The notes under the pieces: generated by a model
Database searches by the model: none
Told to the model about the DNA's origin: nothing
The model's input: only the letters and a program-made list of their open reading frames with translations
Assembly (NCBI GenBank): GCA_030428585.1
Contig: JAUIDL010000006.1
Location: 1 to 19,764, forward strand
DNA from: a bacterium
GTDB lineage: Bacteria; Patescibacteriota; Saccharimonadia; Saccharimonadales; Saccharimonadaceae
Length of the DNA: 19,764 bases
Direction: 5' to 3'
In this document: positions 14,771 to 19,764 of the stretch, one piece after another
How positions within the stretch are numbered: position 1 is the first letter of the stretch
How the letters are laid out: every line of letters begins with the position of its first letter
Translations under genes and position numbers: made by a program

Positions 14771-14803
14771 AAAAAATACGCCCTCGCAATTGAGGGCGTA
14801 TTT
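14771..14803 (-). terminator. Intrinsic terminator of rplJ-rplL
   Basis: AAATACGCCCTC (14774-14785) pairs perfectly with GAGGGCGTATTT (14792-14803), 12 bp with a 6-nt loop. On the minus strand it ends in a six-U run (14771-14776), right after the rplL end at 14834. On the plus strand the U-run is weaker (TTTCTATT), so it may also back up the convergent accessory unit. Confidence 0.9.
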
Positions 14804-14833
14804 CTATTCCGATAACATTCGGCCGAAAATAAA

Positions 14834-15214
14834 TTACTGTAGCTCGACGCTTGCACCAGCTTCTTCGAGGGTCTTCTTTGCCTCTTCAGCTTCTTCTTTT
14901 GGTACTTTTTCCTTAACGGTTGCAGGTGCCCCGTCAACGATTGCTTTTGCTTCACCAAGACCAAGACCGGTAATGTCTTTAACAGCCTTGATAACTGCTA
15001 CTTTTTGCGCACCAGCGTCCTTCAGGACGATAGTGAATTCGCTCTTTTCGTCTTCTGCTGGAGCAGCGTCGCCGCCAGCAGCAGGGCCAGCAACAACTGC
15101 TGCAGCTGCAGCAGGCTCGATGCCGTATTCATCCTTCAGGATGGTCTTGAGTTCGTTTACCTCAAGGACAGTCAGACCGGTAAGGGTCTCTGCCAATTTC
15201 TTTAGATCAGCCAT
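14834..15214 (-). CDS. rplL: Ribosomal protein L7/L12
   Basis: Stalk protein that recruits translation factors to the ribosome; 126 aa. N-terminal dimerisation helices ([22 protein letters not shown]), an Ala/Gly/Pro-rich flexible hinge at about 34-55, and the C-terminal factor-binding domain with [21 protein letters not shown] and [13 protein letters not shown]. Strong GGAGG ribosome site before the ATG. It follows rplJ by 42 bp on the minus strand, giving the conserved rplJ-rplL order, and ends in a clear intrinsic terminator. Confidence 0.99.
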   Translation of the reverse strand: MADLKKLAETLTGLTVLEVNELKTILKDEYGIEPAAAAAVVAGPAAGGDAAPAEDEKSEFTIVLKDAGAQKVAVIKAVKDITGLGLGEAKAIVDGAPATVKEKVPKEEAEEAKKTLEEAGASVELQ

Positions 15215-15256
15215 GATAGCCTCCTTTTAATATATCGATTGGTTATGAAAAATTGA

Positions 15257-15781
15257 TTAACTGGTTGCTTTTGCTTCCACACCATCCAGCAACGCGTGCA
15301 AGTTGCCCGAAAGCGCGTTGGTAACGTCGTGAACAGGAGAAAGCAGCTGAGCGACCACTTCGGCAATAAGTTGACTCTTGCTTGGTAGCGAAGCTAGGGC
15401 TTTGACGTCGTCAGCGCTCATCAGAACACCGTCGCTCGACAATCCGCCGGCAATGACCAATGCATCGTTGTCCTTGGCGAAGTCGTTCAGGACTTTGGCA
15501 GGAATCACTTCGTCGTCACTACTTACTGCGTACAGTAATTGGCCACCGAGTCCGCTGGTGTCGAGATCTTTGTAGGCGTCAATACCGCTCAAAGCGACGC
15601 GAACCAAACGGTTCTTGACGACTTTGATTGTCACACCATTCTCACGTGCCTGGGCACGGAGCTTTTGTAGATCAGCCACGCTGAGGCCTTGGTAGGCCGC
15701 GTAGACGGTGGTTTTTGCGCTCGAGAGGAGCTCAGTAAGGTCAGCAACCAATTCGTTCTTTTTATCGCGACTAATTGCCAT
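15257..15781 (-). CDS. rplJ: Ribosomal protein L10
   Basis: Base of the ribosomal L7/L12 stalk; 174 aa. Typical opening MAISRDKKNELVADLTELLSSAKTTVYAAYQGLSV and the conserved VVKNRLVRVAL segment, then a C-terminal helix that binds L7/L12 dimers. The frame is open for 43 more codons upstream, but those run through the regulatory leader; the ATG at 15781 has GGAG 6 nt before it and begins the conserved protein. A leader of about 190 nt with an L10-leader-like fold and an attenuator precedes it, so L10 probably controls its own operon. Confidence 0.98.
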   Translation of the reverse strand: MAISRDKKNELVADLTELLSSAKTTVYAAYQGLSVADLQKLRAQARENGVTIKVVKNRLVRVALSGIDAYKDLDTSGLGGQLLYAVSSDDEVIPAKVLNDFAKDNDALVIAGGLSSDGVLMSADDVKALASLPSKSQLIAEVVAQLLSPVHDVTNALSGNLHALLDGVEAKATS

Positions 15782-15971
15782 AAAAATCTCCTTGGTTAGT
15801 TTTTTCGGCCGAGTTGTCAAAGGTCGAGACAGTTGGCAGAACGACAAACAAAAAGTCTTTGGTTCTCGCAGCTGCCAAAGACTAGAAGATGTATGGTGTA
15901 AGAAATACATTTCCTCGGTAGCGGATTAAGCGTCGTTTCCTTCGCGGCTACTGTCTTTGGGATGTCTACAA
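15782..15971 (-). ncRNA. L10-leader-like cis-regulatory RNA
   Basis: 5' leader from the predicted start near 15971 to the rplJ ATG. It contains GTAGC (15944-15948) that can pair with GCTAC, with AAGGAAACGACG and CTTAATCC between them, then CCGAGG, features shared with L10 leaders of other bacteria. Outside this lie CCCAAAGAC (15953-15961) and AGTCTTTGG (15875-15883), which can pair and enclose it. The second segment can instead pair with CCAAAGACT (15854-15862) to form a terminator. The family call is by motif and position only. Confidence 0.75.
15846..15883 (-). terminator. Attenuator in the rplJ leader
   Basis: Minus-strand AGTCTTTGG (15883-15875), a 12-nt loop, then CCAAAGACT (15862-15854) and a U-rich run TTTTTGTTTG. 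This is a perfect 9-bp intrinsic terminator placed about 70 nt before the rplJ start, where it can stop transcription before the gene. Confidence 0.8.
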
Positions 15972-15977
15972 GAGGTG

Positions 15978-16006
15978 ATTATACACTTTGGCACGCGCAA
16001 AGTCAA
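15978..16006 (-). promoter_or_regulatory. Strong rplJ-rplL promoter
   Basis: Minus-strand TTGACT (16001-16006), 17-bp spacer, TATAAT (15978-15983). The best match to consensus in the window, as expected for ribosomal protein genes. Confidence 0.9.
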
Positions 16007-16025
16007 GATTGTCTCGCTGAAAAAG

Positions 16026-16053
16026 TTGACTTTATTTGTCAATCTTATATCAT
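16026..16053 (+). promoter_or_regulatory. Promoter of the 44-aa/96-aa gene pair
   Basis: TTGACT (16026-16031), 16-bp spacer, TATCAT (16048-16053), with a leader of about 40 nt. The -35 hexamer is one arm of an inverted repeat TTGAC TTTATTT GTCAA (16026-16042), a possible operator. This promoter is back to back with the rplJ promoter. Confidence 0.5.
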
Positions 16054-16098
16054 AGTCATTATCATTGGGATGTCCAGTGATCGAATATAGGGAGATGT

Positions 16099-16233
16099 AT
16101 GTCGAACAGTTCTCGTGGGTCAGGTTCTCGCACTGGTAAGCCGGCGGATGCGCACAAGCAGATGCCGAAGCCGCAGCCGCCGCGGCCGATGGTAATCGCC
16201 AGTCAGACCCACCAGGGATACCGACGCAGCTAG
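16099..16233 (+). CDS. Small 44-aa basic, proline-rich protein
   Basis: I translated MSNSSRGSGS RTGKPADAHK, then QMPKPQPPRP MVIASQTHQG YRRS. The protein is Ser/Gly/Pro/Gln-rich and basic, without hydrophobic segments, and is probably disordered. GGGAG lies 4 nt before the ATG. Its stop is embedded in the next gene's ribosome site (TAGGAGG), so the downstream start is translationally coupled. No family is recognised. The strong ribosome site and coupling argue that it is a real gene or a leader peptide. Confidence 0.68.
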   Translation: MSNSSRGSGSRTGKPADAHKQMPKPQPPRPMVIASQTHQGYRRS

Positions 16234-16242
16234 GAGGCAGAT

Positions 16243-16533
16243 ATGCCCGAAACTGATATCACGCCAGAAAAAGCCGACGGAGTGGATGTATTCGTCGCCC
16301 GTTGCCTCGAGGCGCTTCAGAATAAAAATGTCTCGCCTGACGAGCTCGCAACACTGATGGCAAGGCTGTGGCGTGCCACCGGGCTTGGCCGAACAGAGGT
16401 GCGTCTGGTAGTGCAGGAGCATTTCCGATTGGGGAGCTACGCCTCGTTGAAAGCAGAGCCGCGGCAGCTTTTACTTCTGAGCCAGTTTTTGGGTATCAAT
16501 CCGCCCCTTGCTCGGCCCAAGCAGCCCCACTAA
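16243..16533 (+). CDS. Unrecognised 96-aa helical protein
   Basis: No family recognised. Likely all-helical: DGVDVFVARCLEALQNKN, SPDELATLMARLWRATG, RTEVRLVVQEHFRLG and PRQLLLLSQFLGIN, with a Pro-rich end. The pattern of short amphipathic helices suits a protein-interaction or small DNA-binding fold, but nothing in the sequence decides between them. The ATG follows an AGGAGG site that contains the stop of the 44-aa gene, so the two are made together. A 15-bp perfect stem-loop starts 10 nt after the stop codon. Third codon positions look G/C-rich compared with the rplJ-rplL genes nearby. Confidence 0.75.
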   Translation: MPETDITPEKADGVDVFVARCLEALQNKNVSPDELATLMARLWRATGLGRTEVRLVVQEHFRLGSYASLKAEPRQLLLLSQFLGINPPLARPKQPH

Positions 16534-16542
16534 AACTCAGCC

Positions 16543-16585
16543 GGGTGGCCACGCAAGACTCTTTGCCGAGCTTGCGTGGCCACCC
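16543..16585 (+). terminator. 15-bp GTGGCCAC stem-loop after the 96-aa gene
   Basis: GGGTGGCCACGCAAG (16543-16557) pairs perfectly with CTTGCGTGGCCACCC (16571-16585); CTC/GAG in the loop extends it. No U-run follows. The core recurs in the stem-loop at 16950-16984. Confidence 0.7.
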
Positions 16586-16591
16586 CCAACC

Positions 16592-16608
16592 CCCCTCTGT
16601 CAGAGGGG
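16592..16608 (+). repeat. Second small hairpin
   Basis: CCCCTCT (16592-16598), loop GTC, AGAGGGG (16602-16608): a 7-bp perfect stem directly after the 15-bp stem-loop and 7 bp before the next promoter. Possibly a tandem barrier to read-through. Confidence 0.5.
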
Positions 16609-16615
16609 TATTAAA

Positions 16616-16644
16616 TTGCATTTTATTAAAAAATGTGATATAAT
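16616..16644 (+). promoter_or_regulatory. Promoter of the 85-aa gene
   Basis: TTGCAT (16616-16621), 17-bp spacer, TATAAT (16639-16644). Predicted leader about 27 nt with GAGGAGG near its end. Confidence 0.85.
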
Positions 16645-16677
16645 GAAATTATCGTTCATCTACCTGAGGAGGATATA

Positions 16678-16935
16678 GTGAGCGACGCAACCATCACCAA
16701 GGCGAACGACACGCAAGTTCGCCACGCGGTGCAGGCACTGGTCGACGACTACGCAGACAAGGTCCACGGTTCCCGTGGTATCCCAGTCGTGATGATCGCC
16801 AAGCGCGTGCGTGAGATGGAGGAGATGGGCATCACCCGTTCCACGATTCACGCACATGCGGTGAACATCGTGGCTGATGCCGAAGTTAGCTACGGCGTGG
16901 ACTTCGAGCCGCTGTACCGCTTCCTCCGGGGCTAG
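16678..16935 (+). CDS. Unrecognised 85-aa protein, possible helix-turn-helix
   Basis: Starts at GTG 5 nt after GAGGAGG. Mostly helical: TQVRHAVQALVDDYADKV, then IPVVMIAKRVREMEEMG, ITRSTIHAHAVNIVADAEV, and a short end YGVDFEPLYRFLRG. The middle two helices with the ITRSTIHAHA turn resemble a helix-turn-helix or winged-helix core, so it may be a small DNA-binding protein; I do not recognise the family. About 24 of the first 30 codons end in G or C, unlike conserved neighbours. It has a near-consensus promoter, a perfect ribosome site, and is bracketed by two stem-loops with the same GTGGCCACGC core, so it looks like a self-contained expression unit. Confidence 0.8.
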   Translation: MSDATITKANDTQVRHAVQALVDDYADKVHGSRGIPVVMIAKRVREMEEMGITRSTIHAHAVNIVADAEVSYGVDFEPLYRFLRG

Positions 16936-16949
16936 TCCCTGAACATCTC

Positions 16950-16984
16950 GGTGGCCACGCCAGACAATTGTCGGCGTGGCCACC
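16950..16984 (+). terminator. 12-bp GTGGCCAC stem-loop after the 85-aa gene
   Basis: GGTGGCCACGCC (16950-16961) pairs with GGCGTGGCCACC (16973-16984); the loop holds the palindrome GACAATTGTC. It shares GGTGGCCACGC and its complement with the stem-loop at 16543-16585. Confidence 0.7.
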
Positions 16985-16993
16985 GCGCCACCA

Positions 16994-17023
16994 CCCCGAG
17001 TTATTCGGGGATTATTTTATTTC
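16994..17023 (+). terminator. Intrinsic terminator
   Basis: CCCCGA (16994-16999), loop GTTAT, TCGGGG (17005-17010), then ATTATTTTATTT. A standard terminator for the 85-aa gene, lying partly in the 3' end of the convergent thymidylate-kinase gene. Confidence 0.8.
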
Positions 17024-17686
17024 TATAAGTCGCTCGACTCGTTTCCATAGCGCACTAAATATTTCGTCTTCGGTGCCACTTGCGTCTTGTAAGTCAAGAC
17101 CTTTGAGCATACCGTATCGGGTGTAGCCATCCTGCATGTTTGACTGGAAGTTGTCATCTTTTGACTCAAACGTATCAAGTTTACTACGGTCATCCCTGCT
17201 ACCCATGCGTTGCCGACGTTTCGCTTCGCTTCTGAGTGTCAAAATCACTAATAAATCTGGAGTCATATACGCTTCTCCAACGTGGGTACGGGTATACTCT
17301 TCGATCGCATCGAGTGAGATTCCCTCACCGTAGCCTTGATAGGCAATTGTCGAAAGCCAGTTGCGCGCGCAGACGACCCATAAGCCCGATTCGAGGGCTG
17401 GTTCAATCGCTTGGTTATAACTTAAGACTCGCGAATCGGTAAACCACTCTACATTTTGCCAAGGAGTTCGAGGGATACTGGCATCTTTAATTTTTCGGCG
17501 GAGGATATCTGCCTCAGGTGTTCCGCCGGGCTCTTGAATTGGCTCGAATTCACCTGTGTCGGGATTAATAACATGAAGTGTATCAAAGCCAGCAGCACGA
17601 AGACCTTGATCGATACGTCGTGCTTGCGTTGTTTTCCCTGTTCCGTCACCACCCTCGATAACGATGTATTTTCCGCGTTCCGCCAC
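17012..17686 (-). CDS. tmk: Thymidylate kinase-like protein
   Basis: Probable dTMP kinase (dTMP to dTDP), 224 aa from the GTG at 17686. P-loop GGDGTGKTT at about 12-20, EPGGTP at about 52-57, and the AYQGYG element near 115-120. The conserved DRx motif before it is altered: Cys-Ala-Arg-Asn (106-109) keeps the Arg but loses the Asp. A lid-like basic stretch (RSEAKRRQRMGSRDD) follows. An upstream in-frame ATG at 17776 would overlap dcd by 90 bp; the GTG, whose first base is shared with the dcd stop in TAGTG, is preferred because the protein then starts just before the P-loop strand. It ends the thyX-dcd-tmk unit. Confidence 0.87.
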   Translation of the reverse strand: MAERGKYIVIEGGDGTGKTTQARRIDQGLRAAGFDTLHVINPDTGEFEPIQEPGGTPEADILRRKIKDASIPRTPWQNVEWFTDSRVLSYNQAIEPALESGLWVVCARNWLSTIAYQGYGEGISLDAIEEYTRTHVGEAYMTPDLLVILTLRSEAKRRQRMGSRDDRSKLDTFESKDDNFQSNMQDGYTRYGMLKGLDLQDASGTEDEIFSALWKRVERLIEIK

Positions 17687-18684
17687 TACTTCACACCCTC
17701 CGCAAGACCCTCGACTGGCCGAGGCAGTTTGATCTCGTTTTTGTGAGCTCGCGGGATCATGTGATGCGGACGCCATGCCTGCTTGACCCGAATCAGGTCG
17801 TCAGATGACTGGGCCTGATAGTTACCCGAAGCCTGAGAATACTCGGTACCGACTGGCCCGGTTTGCGACATGACGATTTGCGCGATTCGCCACCCCGCGG
17901 GCAGGGGCACATAGTCGCTTTCGTTGAGATTATGAATTTCCATCGTCCAGCGATCGATATAGCCCGGGTCACCCCAGCCGGCACAGTAACAAGCCGAAAC
18001 GCCAATCCGTCCAGTGGTGCTCCTTGCCTGCATTGAAGTTGTTCCTGGCGGGCGGATGTCAATAAATTCATGGGTATGGGCCAAAATGCGTTCGTTAGGC
18101 CGTAGTAGGATGATTGGGTGATCCTCGGGTATAGTCTCGAGACTATCAGTCTGGAAGTACTCGCGCAGAATTTCTGTGTCGAGGAGACCCTCATCCTCTA
18201 GTTTATCGCGAACGTCTTTAAACGGTTTTGCTTGAAGGAAGCCATCACCGTCTTCATCGGTAGCGAACTGACGAAACGTCGATTGCTGATCGAAGGGGTT
18301 AAAGAGCCGTGATTGTTTGTGTTTGCCGGCTGTATAGAAATTGTATCCTAGGGTGACGTCAATACTCGACCCATTGATGCGTGCGCCGTGGTCGGGTGTT
18401 GGCTCTGGGTCACATACCATGTGGCCAATATCAAGCCCGACGCGGAGTTCGCGGTCGGAAAAAACACCACCACTGAGCCCTGAATTAAGGACATAGGTTC
18501 GTTGGCTGGTTAAAACAGGCAGCTTATTAATATCAAGCAGTTCGGCGGAAAGACCTAATTCATCAGCAAATCGCTGCGCAAAAGCTGCAGCACCCGTCGC
18601 CTGAATACCAAGATACCGTTCGGCGGTCTCCCGCGCATCGAGGTCGATGACGCGCTCACCGGCGATTTCCAAAAATTCTGCCAT
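17686..18684 (-). CDS. dcd: dCTP deaminase-like protein with N-terminal extension
   Basis: Deoxycytidine-triphosphate deaminase/dUTPase superfamily, making dUTP or dUMP for thymidylate synthesis. The family core begins at about 76 (SDRELRVGLDIG), with RINGSSIDVTLG at 102-113, the catalytic RSTTGR at 221-226, and Glu249 in the TMEIHN strand. Length is 332 aa against about 190 in ordinary Dcd: there is an N-terminal extension of about 75 residues and an insertion of about 70 (125-195). The extension has no recognised domain. Whether it is mono- or bifunctional (deaminase plus dUTPase) cannot be told. ATG at 18684 has AGGGAAG before it. No promoter is visible in the 96-bp gap to thyX, and the stop overlaps the tmk start, so all three genes are probably one operon. 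Confidence 0.87.
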   Translation of the reverse strand: MAEFLEIAGERVIDLDARETAERYLGIQATGAAAFAQRFADELGLSAELLDINKLPVLTSQRTYVLNSGLSGGVFSDRELRVGLDIGHMVCDPEPTPDHGARINGSSIDVTLGYNFYTAGKHKQSRLFNPFDQQSTFRQFATDEDGDGFLQAKPFKDVRDKLEDEGLLDTEILREYFQTDSLETIPEDHPIILLRPNERILAHTHEFIDIRPPGTTSMQARSTTGRIGVSACYCAGWGDPGYIDRWTMEIHNLNESDYVPLPAGWRIAQIVMSQTGPVGTEYSQASGNYQAQSSDDLIRVKQAWRPHHMIPRAHKNEIKLPRPVEGLAEGVK

Positions 18685-18723
18685 ACTTCCCTATTCCCTC
18701 ATAAATCTTGTGTTGTTCCCAGC

Positions 18724-18764
18724 CCGTCGACCTCGCCTGCTCGGATGAGCAAGGAGGCCGACGG
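18724..18764 (-). terminator. Long stem-loop between thyX and dcd
   Basis: Minus-strand CCGTCGGCCTC pairs with GAGGTCGACGG (11 bp, one G-U), continued after a small bulge by TTGCTC/GAGCAG around loop ATCC. It starts about 16 nt after the thyX stop and has no U-run. It may be a partial terminator or a processing/stability element inside the operon. Confidence 0.6.
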
Positions 18765-18780
18765 TGCTGAGGTGGAGTGC

Positions 18781-19665
18781 TCAGGCTGCGAGCGCGAAGT
18801 TGTCCTCGTTCGGTAGCGTCTTCCGGTACTGAGTCCAGCCACGGAAGTTGCCCGAGAACTTGGTCGGGTCGTCCGCCGGCGTCGCCACGTGTTCGCAGGG
18901 CGACATGTGACCAGAGGTCACGAGACGTACGAACAGCTCGATGTCCTTGTCGAAGTCGCGAACACCGTCGTGTGTCAGGTAGCTGACTCGAGCACAGCGA
19001 CCAACGCTGACCTTGATGGCTTCAAGTGGGTTGGCCTCGGCCCACTCGCGCTCATCTAGCTGGATGAACGGCAGGTGCCATTCGCCCTTCTTGAGCTGAC
19101 GAGGAGTCGATTCGTCGATCGCCTTGCGCATTGCCGCAGCCGCCACCTGAATCTCAGGCTGAGCCTGTGGGTTGTCGCGCAGTGCGAAGTAGTTCTCCCA
19201 CTCGGTCGCCGTGACGACGACCGTGTGCCACATGAACGGCTCGAGCAGTCGGTTGGTGACCTGCTTGTGAATCCCGATCTTGTAGAGGATCCACGCGAAG
19301 ATGATCGCGCAGTCCCGCGCCCGCAACCAGGCGAACCGTGCCAGCATGATCTTGAAGGCGGAGACTTCTGCCCCTGCCTGCATGCCGCTCTGGTTCGCTC
19401 CCCAGTGGATGGGGATGTACGGGTTGCGCCAGACCATCGCCCGCTGCTTTTTGAACGGAATCGCTCGCGAACTCGCGGAGTTCCGCGAGAACATCCGATG
19501 CGTGTTGAACTCGGCCAGGATGAAACGGTTGAAGACCACGACCAGCGTGATCAATCGCACCCCTTCCTCACTGATCGAGTCGGCGATTACCCGTGCCGAA
19601 AAAGTGGTCTTTTCCGGCTTGTCACGGCCAATAAGCCGTGTGAACCACTCTCTCAGACGGTTCAT
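18781..19665 (-). CDS. thyX: FAD-dependent thymidylate synthase
   Basis: Makes dTMP from dUMP with FAD and methylene-tetrahydrofolate; 294 aa. The ThyX signature is present as THRMFSRNSASSRA (55-68), the variant of RHRxxSxxxxSxR found in a larger ThyX subgroup that includes phage enzymes. A roughly 60-residue helical section follows (about 95-150), and the C-terminal part has VTATEWENYFALR and SGHMSPCEHVA, both conserved in ThyX. The ATG at 19665 is preferred: GAGGG lies 7 nt upstream. An earlier in-frame GTG at 19722 falls inside the -10 region. Codons are visibly G/C-rich at third positions, more so than dcd and tmk, and the gene ends in a GC-rich stem-loop, suggesting a separate origin for this member of the operon. 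Confidence 0.95.
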   Translation of the reverse strand: MNRLREWFTRLIGRDKPEKTTFSARVIADSISEEGVRLITLVVVFNRFILAEFNTHRMFSRNSASSRAIPFKKQRAMVWRNPYIPIHWGANQSGMQAGAEVSAFKIMLARFAWLRARDCAIIFAWILYKIGIHKQVTNRLLEPFMWHTVVVTATEWENYFALRDNPQAQPEIQVAAAAMRKAIDESTPRQLKKGEWHLPFIQLDEREWAEANPLEAIKVSVGRCARVSYLTHDGVRDFDKDIELFVRLVTSGHMSPCEHVATPADDPTKFSGNFRGWTQYRKTLPNEDNFALAA

Positions 19666-19720
19666 CGTTACCCTCTCTCGAAGTCTTGAGCAAACTCTGA
19701 ATGTTCGCCCACCTTTTTCC

Positions 19721-19763
19721 ACTATACCCTACCCCAGCATACTTTTTTGGACTTTTTGTCGAA
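19721..19763 (-). promoter_or_regulatory. thyX promoter region
   Basis: Two overlapping candidates on the minus strand: TTCGAC (19758-19763), 16-bp spacer, TATGCT (19736-19741); or TATAGT (19721-19726) with only an A-rich -35. I cannot choose between them. Either gives a leader of roughly 50-65 nt. Confidence 0.45.
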
Positions 19764-19764
19764 A

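Noticed and set aside
14743..14800. CRISPR or tandem-repeat array
   Set aside because: The repeated-looking bases are two separate hairpins; no regular repeat-spacer structure exists anywhere in the window.
15782..15910. Longer L10 start giving 217 aa
   Set aside because: The extra 43 codons run through the attenuator and leader; the ATG at 15781 has the ribosome site and conserved N-terminus.
16536..16990. Integron attC-like cassette sites
   Set aside because: The paired stem-loops around a small gene suggested it, but no GTTRRRY/RYYYAAC boxes or integrase are present.
17687..17776. 30-residue N-terminal extension of thymidylate kinase
   Set aside because: It is dcd coding sequence read in another frame; the TAGTG stop-start overlap gives a normal Tmk N-terminus.
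19075..19689. 204-codon open frame on the plus strand opposite thyX
   Set aside because: It is rich in Arg, Asp and Pro as expected of an antisense shadow of a GC-rich gene, with no ribosome site or recognisable protein.

Overview
The window reads as chromosome of a Candidatus Saccharibacteria-like (Patescibacteria/CPR) bacterium. The evidence is a conserved CPR-type protein (13155-13673), variant cysteinyl-tRNA synthetase signatures, DnaX and RecR without their usual zinc ligands, short genes packed with few gaps, and TGA used as an ordinary stop. The lineage is inferred from recognition by eye, without any database search. No rRNA, tRNA, CRISPR array or transposase is visible.

Layout: 1-1423 is a two-component pair (response regulator, then a histidine kinase cut by the window edge). 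1465-3494 is an HxlR-family regulator and an FAD-linked oxidase. 3574-4701 is a divergent AI-2E-type membrane protein. 4698-8048, all on the minus strand, is ybaB-recR-DHH phosphoesterase-cysS. 8093-9529 is a GT-C-type membrane protein. 9551-12330 is dnaX-dnaB. 12549-16935 mixes conserved genes (the CPR protein, rplJ-rplL) with small unrecognised genes on both strands. 17012-19665 is thyX-dcd-tmk, which together would turn deoxycytidine or deoxyuridine nucleotides into dTDP.

Three patterns stand out. First, six genes (response regulator, HxlR, oxidase, AI-2E protein, DHH protein, GT-C protein) have a -10 box only 7-12 nt before ATG and no Shine-Dalgarno, so their mRNAs should be leaderless or nearly so. 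dnaX, ybaB, rplJ, rplL and the accessory genes instead have normal leaders with GGAG-type sites. Second, five accessory transcription units (ending at 12549, 14724, 16533, 16935 and 18781) each end in a GC-rich stem-loop starting 6-16 nt after the stop codon and without a U-tract. Two of these stem-loops share a GTGGCCACGC/GCGTGGCCAC core and bracket one 85-aa gene. This hairpin-tailed gene class is my best candidate for something undescribed. Third, the rplJ leader carries an L10-leader-like structure with three mutually competing CCAAAGAC/GTCTTTGG segments and an attenuator-type terminator.
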